A stretch of 43,566 nucleotides of DNA from Armatimonadota bacterium (GTDB lineage: Bacteria; Armatimonadota; Hebobacteria; GCA-020354555; CP070648), in assembly GCA_035527535.1 (NCBI GenBank), contig DATLAK010000177.1, positions 1-43,566 on the forward strand, given 5' to 3'. The translations under genes were made by a program, and so were the position numbers. Below are positions 1-7,873 of the stretch, one piece after another (the first letter of the stretch is position 1; each line of letters opens with the position of its first letter). The notes beneath the pieces are model-generated. The model saw only the letters and a program-made list of their open reading frames with translations, did no database searches and was not told the origin of the DNA.

Positions 1-79
1 GCTGGGCGAGGTTGAGAAACGACAGCACGCCGGCGACGTGGACGCAGTTGCCGATGGCGGCGCCGATGATCTTGGACAT
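1..79 (-). CDS. Probable cobalamin-binding domain protein, N-terminal fragment cut by the window edge
   Basis: An ATG at 79 on the minus strand opens a frame that stays open to the window edge (26 residues). It begins MSKIIGAAIGNCVHVAGV and continues with a hydrophobic SFLNLAQ stretch. From memory this opening resembles small B12-binding domain proteins related to methylmalonyl-CoA or aminomutase small subunits; that is recollection of a family pattern, not an alignment. It lies 22 nt downstream of the opine-dehydrogenase-type gene on the same strand, with an AGGGA ribosome site about 10 nt before the start, so the two are probably co-transcribed. Most of the gene is outside the window, so the function stays tentative. 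Confidence 0.45.
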   Translation of the reverse strand, partial: MSKIIGAAIGNCVHVAGVLSFLNLAQ

Positions 80-101
80 GATGGCGAATCCCTGCCAGGC
101 C

Positions 102-1274
102 TCACGCCTGGTCGTGGGTAGGGGGCGCCCCGGAAACGGTAGGCAGCCCCTCCAGCACCAGCTCCCGGATCTGCTTCAGGCTCAGCCCGGCCAGCCCCAG
201 CCGTTCCACCGTCCGCCCCTCGGCCCAGTAGTCACACCCGTTGAGCAGGCCTGCGAGATGGATGGCCGCGTCAATGGTCGGGGTCTCGACCCCCAGCATG
301 TCGCCCAGGGAGGCGATCGGCACCAGGCTCATGGGGACGTCCTCGTTGAGGTAGCGGTGGTCGAGGCGGTAAGGTCCCTTGATGCCGTAGTAGCCGGGAT
401 TGGCGCGCATCGCCTGGTGCAGGGTCTTGCCCGCCGCGTCATAAGCCAGGTACAGCCACTGGCGCGCGGTGATCGCGTTGAAGCCCATGGCGGCGGCGAC
501 CCCGACCCGCTCGGCGTCAAGCGCCTCCAGCACCCGCGATACCGATTCCGTCACCCCGTCTATGTAGTACTCGAAGTCGCCGTGGGTGCTCTCGATGCGC
601 GCGGCGTTGAGCACCGTCACCGTCGGATGAAACACGGCGCCGATATTGTCGAGGCTGGTCTTGATGACGTTGTCGCCGGGCGCGAACTGGGGAAACGCCG
701 GGCGCAGCGCCTGGACCACCTCCGGCGTGCGATAGGCCGGGAGCGCGGCGACGGGAATGCTGTTCTTGACGCGTAAGATCTGCACCTGCGCCGGGTTGAC
801 GCAGCGGCTGGCGTAGATGAAGGTCTGCGCCTCGGCGACGACGACATCGGCGGTAACCCCGCGCCGGCGCAGGATGTGGGAGAACTCCAGCGCGCCGCCG
901 GTGCGCCCCGGATTGAGGACGACGATGTGGCCGTTGCGCAGGTGGGAGGCGCAGGCCTCGGCCATGAAGCGATGGCCGGTGGCCGGCACCGCTACCATCA
1001 GTACGTCGCTGTCCGGCAACGCCTCGGCGATGTCGGTGGTCACGCAGTGGAGGCGAGCCGTGCCGTGGGGCACGACGTCGCCCTCGGTGCGCAGCAGCTC
1101 GATGCCGCCCATGAGCTTGATCGGCAGCAGCCGCTCTTCGCTGCGGTTGAAGAGGTTGGTCTGGAAGCCCATCAGCGCCAGGTGGGCGGCCATGGCGGTG
1201 CCGCCGTGGCCCGCGCCCAGCACGCAGAAGCGCGGGCGCGCTCCAGCTTCGTTCGTAACCGGCTCTTTCGCCAT
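102..1274 (-). CDS. NAD(P)-dependent opine (octopine/nopaline) dehydrogenase family protein
   Basis: 390 residues. The N-terminus carries a Rossmann nucleotide-binding loop (FCVLGAGHGGTAMAAHLALMG, around residues 16-36). The C-terminal half has the octopine/nopaline dehydrogenase pattern, including the HPTVTVLNAARIE segment that usually supplies the catalytic His. Family members reductively condense an amino acid with a 2-oxo acid, or run the reverse reaction, in the cytoplasm; the substrate cannot be read from sequence. I chose the ATG at 1274 because GGAGG sits just upstream and the Rossmann fold follows about 15 residues later. The frame is open further upstream, but that extension is low-complexity Arg/Pro-rich sequence. 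It is followed after 22 nt by a probable cobalamin-binding gene, which may hint at amino-acid mutase or degradation chemistry. Confidence 0.8.
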   Translation of the reverse strand: MAKEPVTNEAGARPRFCVLGAGHGGTAMAAHLALMGFQTNLFNRSEERLLPIKLMGGIELLRTEGDVVPHGTARLHCVTTDIAEALPDSDVLMVAVPATGHRFMAEACASHLRNGHIVVLNPGRTGGALEFSHILRRRGVTADVVVAEAQTFIYASRCVNPAQVQILRVKNSIPVAALPAYRTPEVVQALRPAFPQFAPGDNVIKTSLDNIGAVFHPTVTVLNAARIESTHGDFEYYIDGVTESVSRVLEALDAERVGVAAAMGFNAITARQWLYLAYDAAGKTLHQAMRANPGYYGIKGPYRLDHRYLNEDVPMSLVPIASLGDMLGVETPTIDAAIHLAGLLNGCDYWAEGRTVERLGLAGLSLKQIRELVLEGLPTVSGAPPTHDQA

Positions 1275-1293
1275 GCGTTCCTCCGGTCGCACT

Positions 1294-1314
1294 ATTGGCC
1301 GCCTTGCGGCCAAT
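1294..1314. repeat. Perfect inverted repeat, 9-bp arms, upstream of the opine dehydrogenase gene
   Basis: ATTGGCCGC, a 3-nt loop CTT, then GCGGCCAAT. It lies about 20 nt before the start codon of the minus-strand opine dehydrogenase gene. It could be an operator, a leader hairpin or a small dispersed repeat. The rest of the 1275-1535 gap holds nothing else I recognise apart from a possible promoter for the plus-strand gene. Confidence 0.55.
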
Positions 1315-1484
1315 GTCCTGCCCGCACCGCCAGCGGCGGCGTCGCCCCGGCGGGACAAACGGCGCGGAGCGGTTGGTTCGTCCGGCGGGCCCGAGCGGAA
1401 GTGCGATCCTCGACCCCGTCGGCGCTGCGGCGCGCCGTGGCCGGCGTCTGGCGCCGACGACAAACTCGGAGCCCGGGGGTGGCT

Positions 1485-1514
1485 TTGACAGCCGCGCCGC
1501 GGCCGTGGTTAAAT
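1485..1514 (+). promoter_or_regulatory. Possible sigma-70-type promoter for the DUF2723 gene
   Basis: TTGACA at 1485-1490 and TTAAAT at 1509-1514, spacing 18 nt. The predicted transcript would start near 1521, almost on top of the GGAGG ribosome site at 1520-1524, giving a very short leader. That makes it less certain than the other promoters in the window. Confidence 0.35.
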
Positions 1515-1535
1515 GGATCGGAGGCGGCTTCAACA

Positions 1536-3533
1536 GTGTCCGGCGGCATCGAATCCTCCCCGCGTCTGCGCCGGCTCGCCCTGAGGGCGGGCCTGCCCGT
1601 GGCCGTCGGCCTATCGCTGTTCGCCTGCTATTGGCTCACCCTCGCCCCTACCATCACCGAAGGCGACTCCGGCGAACTCGTCACCGCCGTGCATACGATG
1701 GGGATCGCGCACCCCACGGGCTATCCTCTGTATCTGATCGTCGGCAAGCTGTTCGACCTGCTGCCGCTGGGCGAGCCGGCGCGCAGGGTCGCGTTGCTGA
1801 GCGCGGCGTCGGCCGCAGCCAGCGGCGGCCTGGTATGCTGGGTTCTGATCAGCATTACCTGCAGCGGCCCAGCGGGGCTGCTCGGCGGGCTGCTGGCGGG
1901 CTTGAACTGGTGGGTGTGGCAGCAGGCCAACCAGCCGGAGGTATACGCGTTTAACCTGCTGATGGTGTGGCTGGTGATCACGATGTTCGTCCGCTGGTCG
2001 GAAGACCCGACACCGCGCCGCCTCAACGTGTTGGCATTCTTCTGCGGCCTGGCGCTGACCCACCACCGCTCTGCGATCTTCTTTGCCGCGCCCCTGCTAC
2101 TGTGGGCCGTCGTCAACGCGCGCCCGCTGCACGCGCGCGCGTTGCTGCGCGCCGCCGGCTACGGCGCCTTGCCGTTACTGCTTTACCTGTGGCTGCCCTT
2201 GCGCTCGGCGACGCACCCATTTCTAAACTGGGGCAACACCAGCGCCAGCCTGCGCTACTTCTGGGATCACATCAGCGCCAGCCTCTATTACCGCTACGTC
2301 TTCGCCGAGCCGCCGGACCAGGCGCTGACGTACACCCGCCTGCAGTTCGTGCGCATGTGGGTGCAGTTTCGCTGGGCCGGTCTCCTCCTCACCGCGGTGG
2401 GCGTGGTCGGCCTGCTGCGGTCACCGCGCCAGCGGCCATTGGCGGTCGGCCTCATCGCAGGCTTTGCCTTGATCGGCACGTGGGCGGCGTTCTACGCCGT
2501 TCCGGACAAGGACGTCTTCTACATGCCGAGCGCGGTGGTGGTGAGCGCGTGGTGCGGGGCGGGGGCGGCGTTTGTGCTGCGAGCGGCGGGCAAGCTCAAG
2601 ATCAGCCCCGCGGTCCAACGCCTGGTGCCGATTGCGGGGGCGGCGGTTGCGCTTGCGTTGCCGCTCGACATACTGATGACCTGCTGGAGATCGGCGGACC
2701 GCAGCCAGCAGTACAGGGTCCTGGATGCGGCCACGATAAGCTTTGCGGGCATCCCCGGCGACGCGGTGCTGCTGCTCAGCGGCGATGAGCCCAAGAGCGG
2801 CGCTCTCTACTACTACCACGTCCTAGGTCATCGCCCGCAGCCGCAGTTGTTGGGCGCGGAGATGATCGTCTATCCGTGGTATGAGCCGCTGCTGTCCGAC
2901 CCCGGCCTCCGCGCAGTGGTAGCCGACGCGCGACTCATCGCCCCCCAGCAGCGGCTGCCGTGGCTGGCTCGGAGCATCCGCAGCAGTGTGGATCCCCGTC
3001 GCTCCCTGTACACCAATATTCCGCTCGATGAAGTGCCCCCAGGCTATGTGCTGCTTACGGACGCACTGATTCAGCGCGTGGTGCTGCCTCCGGGAATCCC
3101 TCAGGCAGCGGACGGCCCCGGCGCGCGCCCGCTGCTGGAGTTCCCCGGCGGCGCCGGGAGCCTGGTGAGCGTTGCCACGCCGACGGAGGCCGCGCGCGGA
3201 GAGCCGTTCACGGTCACCGCGGCTGTGCGCTGGAAAGCAGCCGCGCGCCCGCAAGGCGACCTGCAGTTCCTATTTGTCCACTCCGACCTCGCGCAGCAGG
3301 TAGCGACAAGCGGCCCCGACGCCGCGCCTGAGCGGTCGCAGATGCGGCGAGCGGTGCCCGTGCTGTTCGCAGCGACGATGCCGCCGAGCAAGCCAGGCCG
3401 GCATTATGAGCAGAGCTTCAACGCCCTGGTCCCGCGCCGCAACGTGGCCGGGCGCTATCAGGTATTCGTCCGGTTGCAGCAGGGCAATAACCATACGCCG
3501 TTTGTATCGGCGGGAAGCATCTCCGTGCGCTGA
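1536..3533 (+). CDS. DUF2723 family multi-spanning membrane protein (glycosyltransferase-like)
   Basis: 665 residues. It opens with a membrane segment followed by the family hallmark: an acidic GDSGELVTA loop, then IAHPTGYPLYLIVGKLF (about residues 45-75). This resembles the first extracytoplasmic loop of GT-C fold, lipid-sugar-dependent glycosyltransferases. About nine to eleven hydrophobic segments fill the first 400 residues. The last 250 are soluble and beta-rich (FLFVHSDLAQ, GRYQVFVRL) and probably extracytoplasmic. Glycosyl transfer onto proteins or lipids at the membrane is the likely role; donor and acceptor are unknown. I chose GTG at 1536 because GGAGG lies 11 nt upstream and no ATG precedes the first membrane helix. 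The frame is open much further upstream, but that part is antisense to the opine dehydrogenase. Confidence 0.78.
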   Translation: MSGGIESSPRLRRLALRAGLPVAVGLSLFACYWLTLAPTITEGDSGELVTAVHTMGIAHPTGYPLYLIVGKLFDLLPLGEPARRVALLSAASAAASGGLVCWVLISITCSGPAGLLGGLLAGLNWWVWQQANQPEVYAFNLLMVWLVITMFVRWSEDPTPRRLNVLAFFCGLALTHHRSAIFFAAPLLLWAVVNARPLHARALLRAAGYGALPLLLYLWLPLRSATHPFLNWGNTSASLRYFWDHISASLYYRYVFAEPPDQALTYTRLQFVRMWVQFRWAGLLLTAVGVVGLLRSPRQRPLAVGLIAGFALIGTWAAFYAVPDKDVFYMPSAVVVSAWCGAGAAFVLRAAGKLKISPAVQRLVPIAGAAVALALPLDILMTCWRSADRSQQYRVLDAATISFAGIPGDAVLLLSGDEPKSGALYYYHVLGHRPQPQLLGAEMIVYPWYEPLLSDPGLRAVVADARLIAPQQRLPWLARSIRSSVDPRRSLYTNIPLDEVPPGYVLLTDALIQRVVLPPGIPQAADGPGARPLLEFPGGAGSLVSVATPTEAARGEPFTVTAAVRWKAAARPQGDLQFLFVHSDLAQQVATSGPDAAPERSQMRRAVPVLFAATMPPSKPGRHYEQSFNALVPRRNVAGRYQVFVRLQQGNNHTPFVSAGSISVR

Positions 3534-3569
3534 GCTTGCGGCGGGAGTTGCGCGCTGCGCCGCCGGATA

Positions 3570-3586
3570 CCCGCCGCCAGGGCGGG
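3570..3586. repeat. Small GC hairpin downstream of the DUF2723 gene
   Basis: CCCGCC, loop GCCAG, GGCGGG, 37 nt after the DUF2723 stop codon. There is no T-tract, so it is weak as an intrinsic terminator. It may simply be one of the small palindromic elements common in this window. Confidence 0.3.
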
Positions 3587-3685
3587 CGGATGCTACGTCG
3601 GCCAGGCGCACAGAAAGCCTCGGTTGATTGGCGCGATCCCAATTCTTCGGTCATACCCGTGGGGGGGCAGAGGGGGGCTGCGCGG

Positions 3686-3714
3686 TTGACAGGGGCGCAG
3701 GGCGCTGCTATAAT
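3686..3714 (+). promoter_or_regulatory. Consensus sigma-70-type promoter
   Basis: Perfect TTGACA at 3686-3691 and perfect TATAAT at 3709-3714 with the optimal 17-nt spacer. It is the strongest promoter match in the window. It faces the 65-aa gene, accB and probably the hom-thrC-purC run. The expected start is near 3721, immediately before a 22-bp perfect palindrome. Confidence 0.85.
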
Positions 3715-3725
3715 CCGACGTGATG

Positions 3726-3747
3726 GAGCACGGCCCGGGCCGTGCTC
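3726..3747 (+). promoter_or_regulatory. 22-bp perfect palindrome at the expected transcript 5' end
   Basis: Arms GAGCACGGCCC and GGGCCGTGCTC meet without a spacer. The element starts only 12 nt after the -10 box and is followed by TTAGTTTC. Position suggests an operator for a dimeric regulator, or a 5' hairpin that stabilises or attenuates the transcript. The T-run is too weak for a convincing terminator. Confidence 0.6.
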
Positions 3748-3775
3748 TTAGTTTCCCAGCTAAGGAGTTCTCATC

Positions 3776-3973
3776 TTGCCGGTGACGGTTGATCTGGAGA
3801 AGCTCAAAGCGGCGTGCAATCTGCAGGAATTTCTCGCCTTCGAGCGCGAGGCCGTACAGGCCGTGGAACGCGAGGCGTATGAGCGCCGCCGCAATACAGA
3901 GGACGAGAAGCGGGCTAAGGAAAAGCGTGCGCGCAAGAAGCGGCTCAAGGCCGCCTCTCGCGCCTCGTCCTGA
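3776..3973 (+). CDS. Small highly charged protein of unknown function
   Basis: 65 residues, TTG start with AGGAG 8 nt upstream and a consensus promoter about 60 nt before it, so it is very probably expressed. I recognise no family. The first third (VDLEKLKAACNLQEFLAFE) is amphipathic. The remainder is dense in Glu, Arg and Lys and ends in a basic tail (KRARKKRLKAASRASS), consistent with a long helix that might bind nucleic acid or a ribosomal partner. It precedes accB by 88 nt, probably in one transcript. The strong promoter and small size suggest a housekeeping or stoichiometric role, which is inference only. Confidence 0.65.
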   Translation: MPVTVDLEKLKAACNLQEFLAFEREAVQAVEREAYERRRNTEDEKRAKEKRARKKRLKAASRASS

Positions 3974-4061
3974 GGCCGGCGCGCACCCGGCCGGGCTGGA
4001 GCCTTCGTGCGGCTCGCCATCGCGCAAGCGACGTCAGCCGCACGGGCCGGCAAGGGCAGCA

Positions 4062-4475
4062 GTGGACGAAGAGACCTTCGAGGAGCTGCGCGCGCTGATG
4101 CGCCTGGCGCGGGAGCATCGTCTGTCCGAGCTCACCGTCGAGAGCCCGCAGGGCAAGGTGCGCGTGGGGCGCGGGCAACGGCGCCCGGCCGTCGTCCGGC
4201 GCCCGCGGGAGGCGCCCCCCGGCGGGGCTCGGGCAGCCGACATCTGCGCGCCGCTGCTGGGAGTGTTCTATCGCGCCCCCGCACCCGATGCCCCTGCCTA
4301 CGTCGAGGTCGGCGACTGGATCGAGCCCGGGCAGACGGTGGGCCTGATCGAGGCGATGAAGGTCTTCAACGAGATCAACAGCGAAATCGAGGGACGGGTC
4401 GTCGCCATCACGGCCGGCGCCGGGGAGCTGGTGCAAGCGGGGCAGGTGCTGATGATGGTCGAGCTGGCGGAGTAA
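4062..4475 (+). CDS. accB: Biotin carboxyl carrier protein of acetyl-CoA carboxylase
   Basis: 137 residues, close to the usual BCCP length. A short N-terminal helical segment (EELRALMRLAREHRLSELTVE) is followed by a low-complexity linker rich in Arg, Pro and Gly, then the biotinyl domain from about residue 62. The biotinylation motif is intact as EAMKVFNEI; the Lys carries biotin. The carrier swings carboxybiotin between biotin carboxylase and carboxyltransferase in the first step of fatty-acid synthesis. GTG at 4062 was chosen because it starts the conserved VDEETFEELRAL helix and has AAGGG upstream. Unusually, accC does not follow; homoserine dehydrogenase begins 19 nt downstream. Confidence 0.88.
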   Translation: MDEETFEELRALMRLAREHRLSELTVESPQGKVRVGRGQRRPAVVRRPREAPPGGARAADICAPLLGVFYRAPAPDAPAYVEVGDWIEPGQTVGLIEAMKVFNEINSEIEGRVVAITAGAGELVQAGQVLMMVELAE

Positions 4476-4494
4476 CGTTTGGCGGGGCCAGGTC

Positions 4495-5787
4495 ATGAGT
4501 CGGGATGTGATCAGAATCGGCATCTTGGGGTTCGGCAACGTGGGGGCCGGGGCCTACCAGGTGCTGGCGGAGAACGCCGACGCCATCGCGCTCAAGGTCG
4601 GCTCGCGCCTGGAGGTGACGGGCGTCGCCGACGTGGACTGGCAGCGGCCGCGGCCGGTAGAGGTGCCGGCGGATAAGCGCACCACCGACGCCCGCGCGCT
4701 CATCAGCGATCCCGCCATTGACATCATCGTCGAGACCATCGGCGGCACCGAGCCCGCGCGCGACTTCGTCCTGTCCGCCCTGCGCGCGGGCAAGTGCGTC
4801 GTTACCTCCAACAAGGAACTCATCGCCAAGCACGGCCGCGAGATCCTCGAGCAGGCGGATGCGCGCGGCCTCGACATCTACTTCGAGGGCGCGGTCGGCG
4901 GCGGCATCCCCATCATTCAACCCCTCAAGCAAGCCCTCGCTGCCAACCGTATCTACAGCATCATCGGCATCGTCAACGGCACCACCAATTACATCTTGAC
5001 GCGCATGGCGGACGGCGATCAGGACTTCGCGCATGCCCTCGCCGAGGCGCAGCAGCGCGGCTACGCCGAGCCCGATCCCACCGACGACATCGAAGGCAAC
5101 GACGCCGCCTACAAGCTCGCCATTCTCGCCTCCATCGCCTTCAACAGCCGCGCGGCGCTGGACCATATCTACCGCGAGGGCATCTCGCGCATCGCCCCCG
5201 CCGACATGCTCTATGCCCGCGAGCTCGGCTATGTGGTCAAGCTCCTGGCCATCGGCCGGGATCGCGGCGACGCGCTGGAGCTGCGTGTCCATCCCGCTTT
5301 TCTGCCGCAAACCCACCCCCTGGCGGCGGTGAGCGATGTCTTCAACGCCGTCTTCGTCGAGGGCAGCGCGGTGGGTCGCCTCATGTTCTACGGGCGCGGC
5401 GCCGGCGCCCGCCCCACGGGATCGGCGGTGGTCGGCGACATCATTGATATCGCCCGCAACCTCAACCGCGGCGCCACCGGCCGCGTCTCCTGCACCTGTT
5501 TCGAGGAGCGCCCGCTGCGGCCCATGGACGAGGTCGTGACCAAGCACTACGTGCGGATGACGGTGGCCGACCGGCCGGGGGTGCTGGCCAAGATCGCGAC
5601 CGTCTTCGGCGAGGAGAGGGTCAGCCTGGCGTCGGTGGTACAGAAGGGGGCGCCGGCCGACAGCGCCGAAATCGTGTGGGTCACCCACGAGTCGGTCGAG
5701 CGCGCGGTGCGGCGCTCGCTGGAGCGCATCCGCGCCCTGCCCGAGGTCGTCGAAGTCTGCAACTGGGTGCGGGTGGAGGAGGAATAG
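4495..5787 (+). CDS. hom: Homoserine dehydrogenase
   Basis: 430 residues, the standard length of the monofunctional enzyme with a C-terminal ACT domain. It reduces aspartate-4-semialdehyde to homoserine with NAD(P)H, the branch point to threonine and methionine. The NAD-binding loop is GILGFGNVGAG (residues 9-19). The catalytic domain has EGAVGGGIPIIQPL (near 130-145), NGTTNYILT and DPTDDIEGNDAAYKLAIL. An ACT domain (MTVADRPGVLAKIATVF onward, about 355-430) probably gives feedback control by threonine. It lies 19 nt after accB and 3 nt before thrC, so it belongs to a threonine operon. Confidence 0.96.
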   Translation: MSRDVIRIGILGFGNVGAGAYQVLAENADAIALKVGSRLEVTGVADVDWQRPRPVEVPADKRTTDARALISDPAIDIIVETIGGTEPARDFVLSALRAGKCVVTSNKELIAKHGREILEQADARGLDIYFEGAVGGGIPIIQPLKQALAANRIYSIIGIVNGTTNYILTRMADGDQDFAHALAEAQQRGYAEPDPTDDIEGNDAAYKLAILASIAFNSRAALDHIYREGISRIAPADMLYARELGYVVKLLAIGRDRGDALELRVHPAFLPQTHPLAAVSDVFNAVFVEGSAVGRLMFYGRGAGARPTGSAVVGDIIDIARNLNRGATGRVSCTCFEERPLRPMDEVVTKHYVRMTVADRPGVLAKIATVFGEERVSLASVVQKGAPADSAEIVWVTHESVERAVRRSLERIRALPEVVEVCNWVRVEEE

Positions 5788-5790
5788 GCG

Positions 5791-6873
5791 GTGGCCTACC
5801 AGGGGGTCATCGAACGGTATCGCGGGCTGCTGCCGGTCAGTCCCGCAACCCCGGTGGTGACGCTGCTCGAAGGTGACACGCCGCTCATCGAGGCCCCGCG
5901 CCTGGCGCAAGGGATCGGTCTGCGCCCACAGCTCTACCTCAAGTACGAGGGCCTCAATCCCACCGGTTCGTTCAAGGACCGGGGGATGACGGTGGCGATC
6001 TCGAAGGCGCTGGAGCAGGGATCGCGCGCCGTAATCTGCGCCTCCACCGGCAACACCGCCGCCAGCGCCGCGGCCTATGCGGCGCGGTCGGGGCTGCGGT
6101 GCGTGGTGGCGATTCCCAAGGGCGCCATCGCCATGGGCAAGCTCGCGCAGAGCATGATCCAGGGGGCGCAGGTGCTGGCCCTGGAGGGGAATTTCGACGA
6201 CTGTCTGAAGGTGGTGCTGGAGATCACCGAGCGCTACCCGATAACCCTGGTCAATTCCCTCAACCCCCATCGCATCGAGGGGCAGAAGACCGGAGCCTTC
6301 GAGATCTGCGACACCCTCGGCGACGCGCCCGAGTATCACGCGCTGCCGGTGGGCAATGCCGGCAATATCACCGCCTACTGGAGGGGCTACCGGCAGTACC
6401 GCGAGCTGGATCGCGCTTCGCGTCTGCCCAAGCTGCTGGGGTTCCAGGCCGAAGGCGCCGCGCCCATCGTGCGCGGGTATCCCATCGAGCACCCCGAGAC
6501 CATCGCCACCGCCATCCGCATCGGCAGCCCGGCCAGTTGGCGGGCCGCCGAGGAGGCGCGCGACCAGTCCGGCGGCGTGATAGACATGGTCAGCGACGAC
6601 GAAATCCTGGACGCCTACCGGATGCTCGCCAACCTCGAAGGCATATTCGTCGAGCCCGCCTCCGCGGCGTCGGTGGCGGGGGTGCGCAAGCTGGCGGGAC
6701 GGGGGTACTTTGACGACGCGCCCGCCGACGCTCGCGTCGTGTGCGTGCTGACGGGGCATGGGCTGAAGGACCCCGACCGCGCCATTGCCGTGGCCGAGGA
6801 GCCGCGGCACATATCCGCGTCGGTGGAGGCGGTGACCGAGGCCATTGGCCTGGCGGCGCCGGTGGCGGCGTGA
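5791..6873 (+). CDS. thrC: Threonine synthase
   Basis: 360 residues, the short class of threonine synthase. It converts O-phosphohomoserine to threonine using pyridoxal phosphate. The PLP-binding lysine is in NPTGSFKDRGM (about residues 53-63). ICASTGNTAASAAAYAARSG follows as the phosphate-contact region, and PVGNAGNITAYWRGY supplies the PLP phosphate loop. GTG at 5791 is chosen because it starts 3 nt after hom, whose 3' end carries GGAGGAGG as the ribosome site. The product order hom, thrC, ApgM-like kinase, interrupted only by purC, supports a threonine pathway cluster. Confidence 0.95.
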   Translation: MAYQGVIERYRGLLPVSPATPVVTLLEGDTPLIEAPRLAQGIGLRPQLYLKYEGLNPTGSFKDRGMTVAISKALEQGSRAVICASTGNTAASAAAYAARSGLRCVVAIPKGAIAMGKLAQSMIQGAQVLALEGNFDDCLKVVLEITERYPITLVNSLNPHRIEGQKTGAFEICDTLGDAPEYHALPVGNAGNITAYWRGYRQYRELDRASRLPKLLGFQAEGAAPIVRGYPIEHPETIATAIRIGSPASWRAAEEARDQSGGVIDMVSDDEILDAYRMLANLEGIFVEPASAASVAGVRKLAGRGYFDDAPADARVVCVLTGHGLKDPDRAIAVAEEPRHISASVEAVTEAIGLAAPVAA

Positions 6874-6878
6874 ATTGC

Positions 6879-6902
6879 AGGGGCAAGGCATGCCTTGCCC
6901 CT
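6879..6902. repeat. 24-bp perfect palindrome of the GTAGGGGC family
   Basis: Arms AGGGGCAAGGCA and TGCCTTGCCCCT meet without a loop, filling most of the thrC-purC gap. The same 24 bases occur at 37720-37743 inside the heparinase-like gene, so this is a dispersed repeat rather than a gene-specific terminator. There is no T-tract. Confidence 0.9.
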
Positions 6903-6913
6903 ACGGGGACTAC

Positions 6914-7873
6914 ATGACAACACAGGCCCTGCTCTATACCAACCTGCCCGGCGTGCCGCTGCACAGCCGCGGCAAGGTGCGCGACATCTATGACCTGGGC
7001 GAGCACCTGCTGATCGTTGCCACCGATCGCATCTCCGCCTTCGACGTGGTGATGCCCAACGGCATCCCCGACAAGGGCAAGATCCTGACCGCGCTATCCC
7101 TGTTCTGGTTCGACCTGCTGCGCGACATCACGCCCAACCACCTGGTGGAGACCGATGTGGCGCGCTTCCCCGAGCCGCTGCCGCGTTACCGCGACCAGCT
7201 CGCCGGGCGCAGCATGTTGGTGGTCAAGGCGCAAGTGCTGCCCATCGAGTGCGTGGTGCGGGGGTACCTGGCCGGTGGCGGGTGGAAGGAATACGCAGCG
7301 AAAGGCAGCGCCAGCGGCATCGAACTGCCGCCGGGGCTGCAGGAATCCGCACCATTGCCGACGCCCATTTGCACCCCGGCGACCAAGGCTGCCTCGGGCC
7401 ACGACGAGAACATCACCCCCGCCCAAGCCGCGGACGTGGTGGGCGAAGAACTGTTTCACCGGGTGCGCGAGCGCAGCCTCGCCATTTACCAGTTCGCCGC
7501 CGACTACGCGCGCGAGCGGGGCATCATCGTCGCCGACACCAAGTTCGAGTTCGGGCTGGGCGCTGGGGGCGCGCGCGCTGAGGGCCGCGCGGAATCCATC
7601 GCGACCTCTGAAGAGGTCGCGCCCAGTCTGCTGCTGATTGACGAGGCGCTCACGCCCGATTCCTCGCGCTTCTGGGACCTGGCGGACTACCGTCCCGGTC
7701 AGAGCCAGGACAGCTTCGACAAGCAGTACGTGCGCGATTACCTGGAGACCCTGGACTGGAACAAGGAGCCGCCCGCCCCCGAGCTGCCGCCGCAGGTCGT
7801 CGCGCGCACCCGCGAGAAATATCTCGAGGCGTACCGGCGATTGGTGGGGCGGGAGCTGGACCTGTCAAGGTAG
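6914..7873 (+). CDS. purC: SAICAR synthetase (phosphoribosylaminoimidazole-succinocarboxamide synthase)
   Basis: 319 residues. It joins aspartate to CAIR with ATP in purine synthesis. Family landmarks are HSRGKVRDIYDLG near the start, ATDRISAFDVVMPNGIPDKG, VVRGYLAGGGWKEY and IDEALTPDSSRFW. ATG at 6914 is chosen because the conserved LLYTNLPGVPLHSRGKVRD opening follows; the 23 codons upstream come from the palindrome and the thrC tail. Residues about 216-236 hold roughly 18 extra residues between KFEFGL and LLLIDE. That DNA includes a perfect inverted repeat at 7600-7621 that looks inserted in frame. The insert lies between two conserved blocks, so the protein is probably still functional. Confidence 0.95.
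   Translation: MTTQALLYTNLPGVPLHSRGKVRDIYDLGEHLLIVATDRISAFDVVMPNGIPDKGKILTALSLFWFDLLRDITPNHLVETDVARFPEPLPRYRDQLAGRSMLVVKAQVLPIECVVRGYLAGGGWKEYAAKGSASGIELPPGLQESAPLPTPICTPATKAASGHDENITPAQAADVVGEELFHRVRERSLAIYQFAADYARERGIIVADTKFEFGLGAGGARAEGRAESIATSEEVAPSLLLIDEALTPDSSRFWDLADYRPGQSQDSFDKQYVRDYLETLDWNKEPPAPELPPQVVARTREKYLEAYRRLVGRELDLSR
7600..7621. repeat. Inverted repeat inside purC, 10-bp perfect arms
   Basis: CGCGACCTCT, loop GA, AGAGGTCGCG, located in the segment of purC that encodes residues absent from ordinary SAICAR synthetases. It is read through in frame. Its form matches the palindromic repeats seen between genes elsewhere in the window. Confidence 0.75.

Noticed and set aside
12-776. 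Plus-strand frame at the window start (254 codons)
   Set aside because: Antisense to the opine dehydrogenase gene and without recognisable motifs.
4408-6891. 827-codon open frame on the minus strand opposite hom and thrC
   Set aside because: No motifs, no ribosome site of note, and fully antisense to two well-supported enzymes.
6879-6902. Palindrome as an intrinsic terminator of thrC
   Set aside because: No T-run follows, and the same element is present inside a coding sequence elsewhere.
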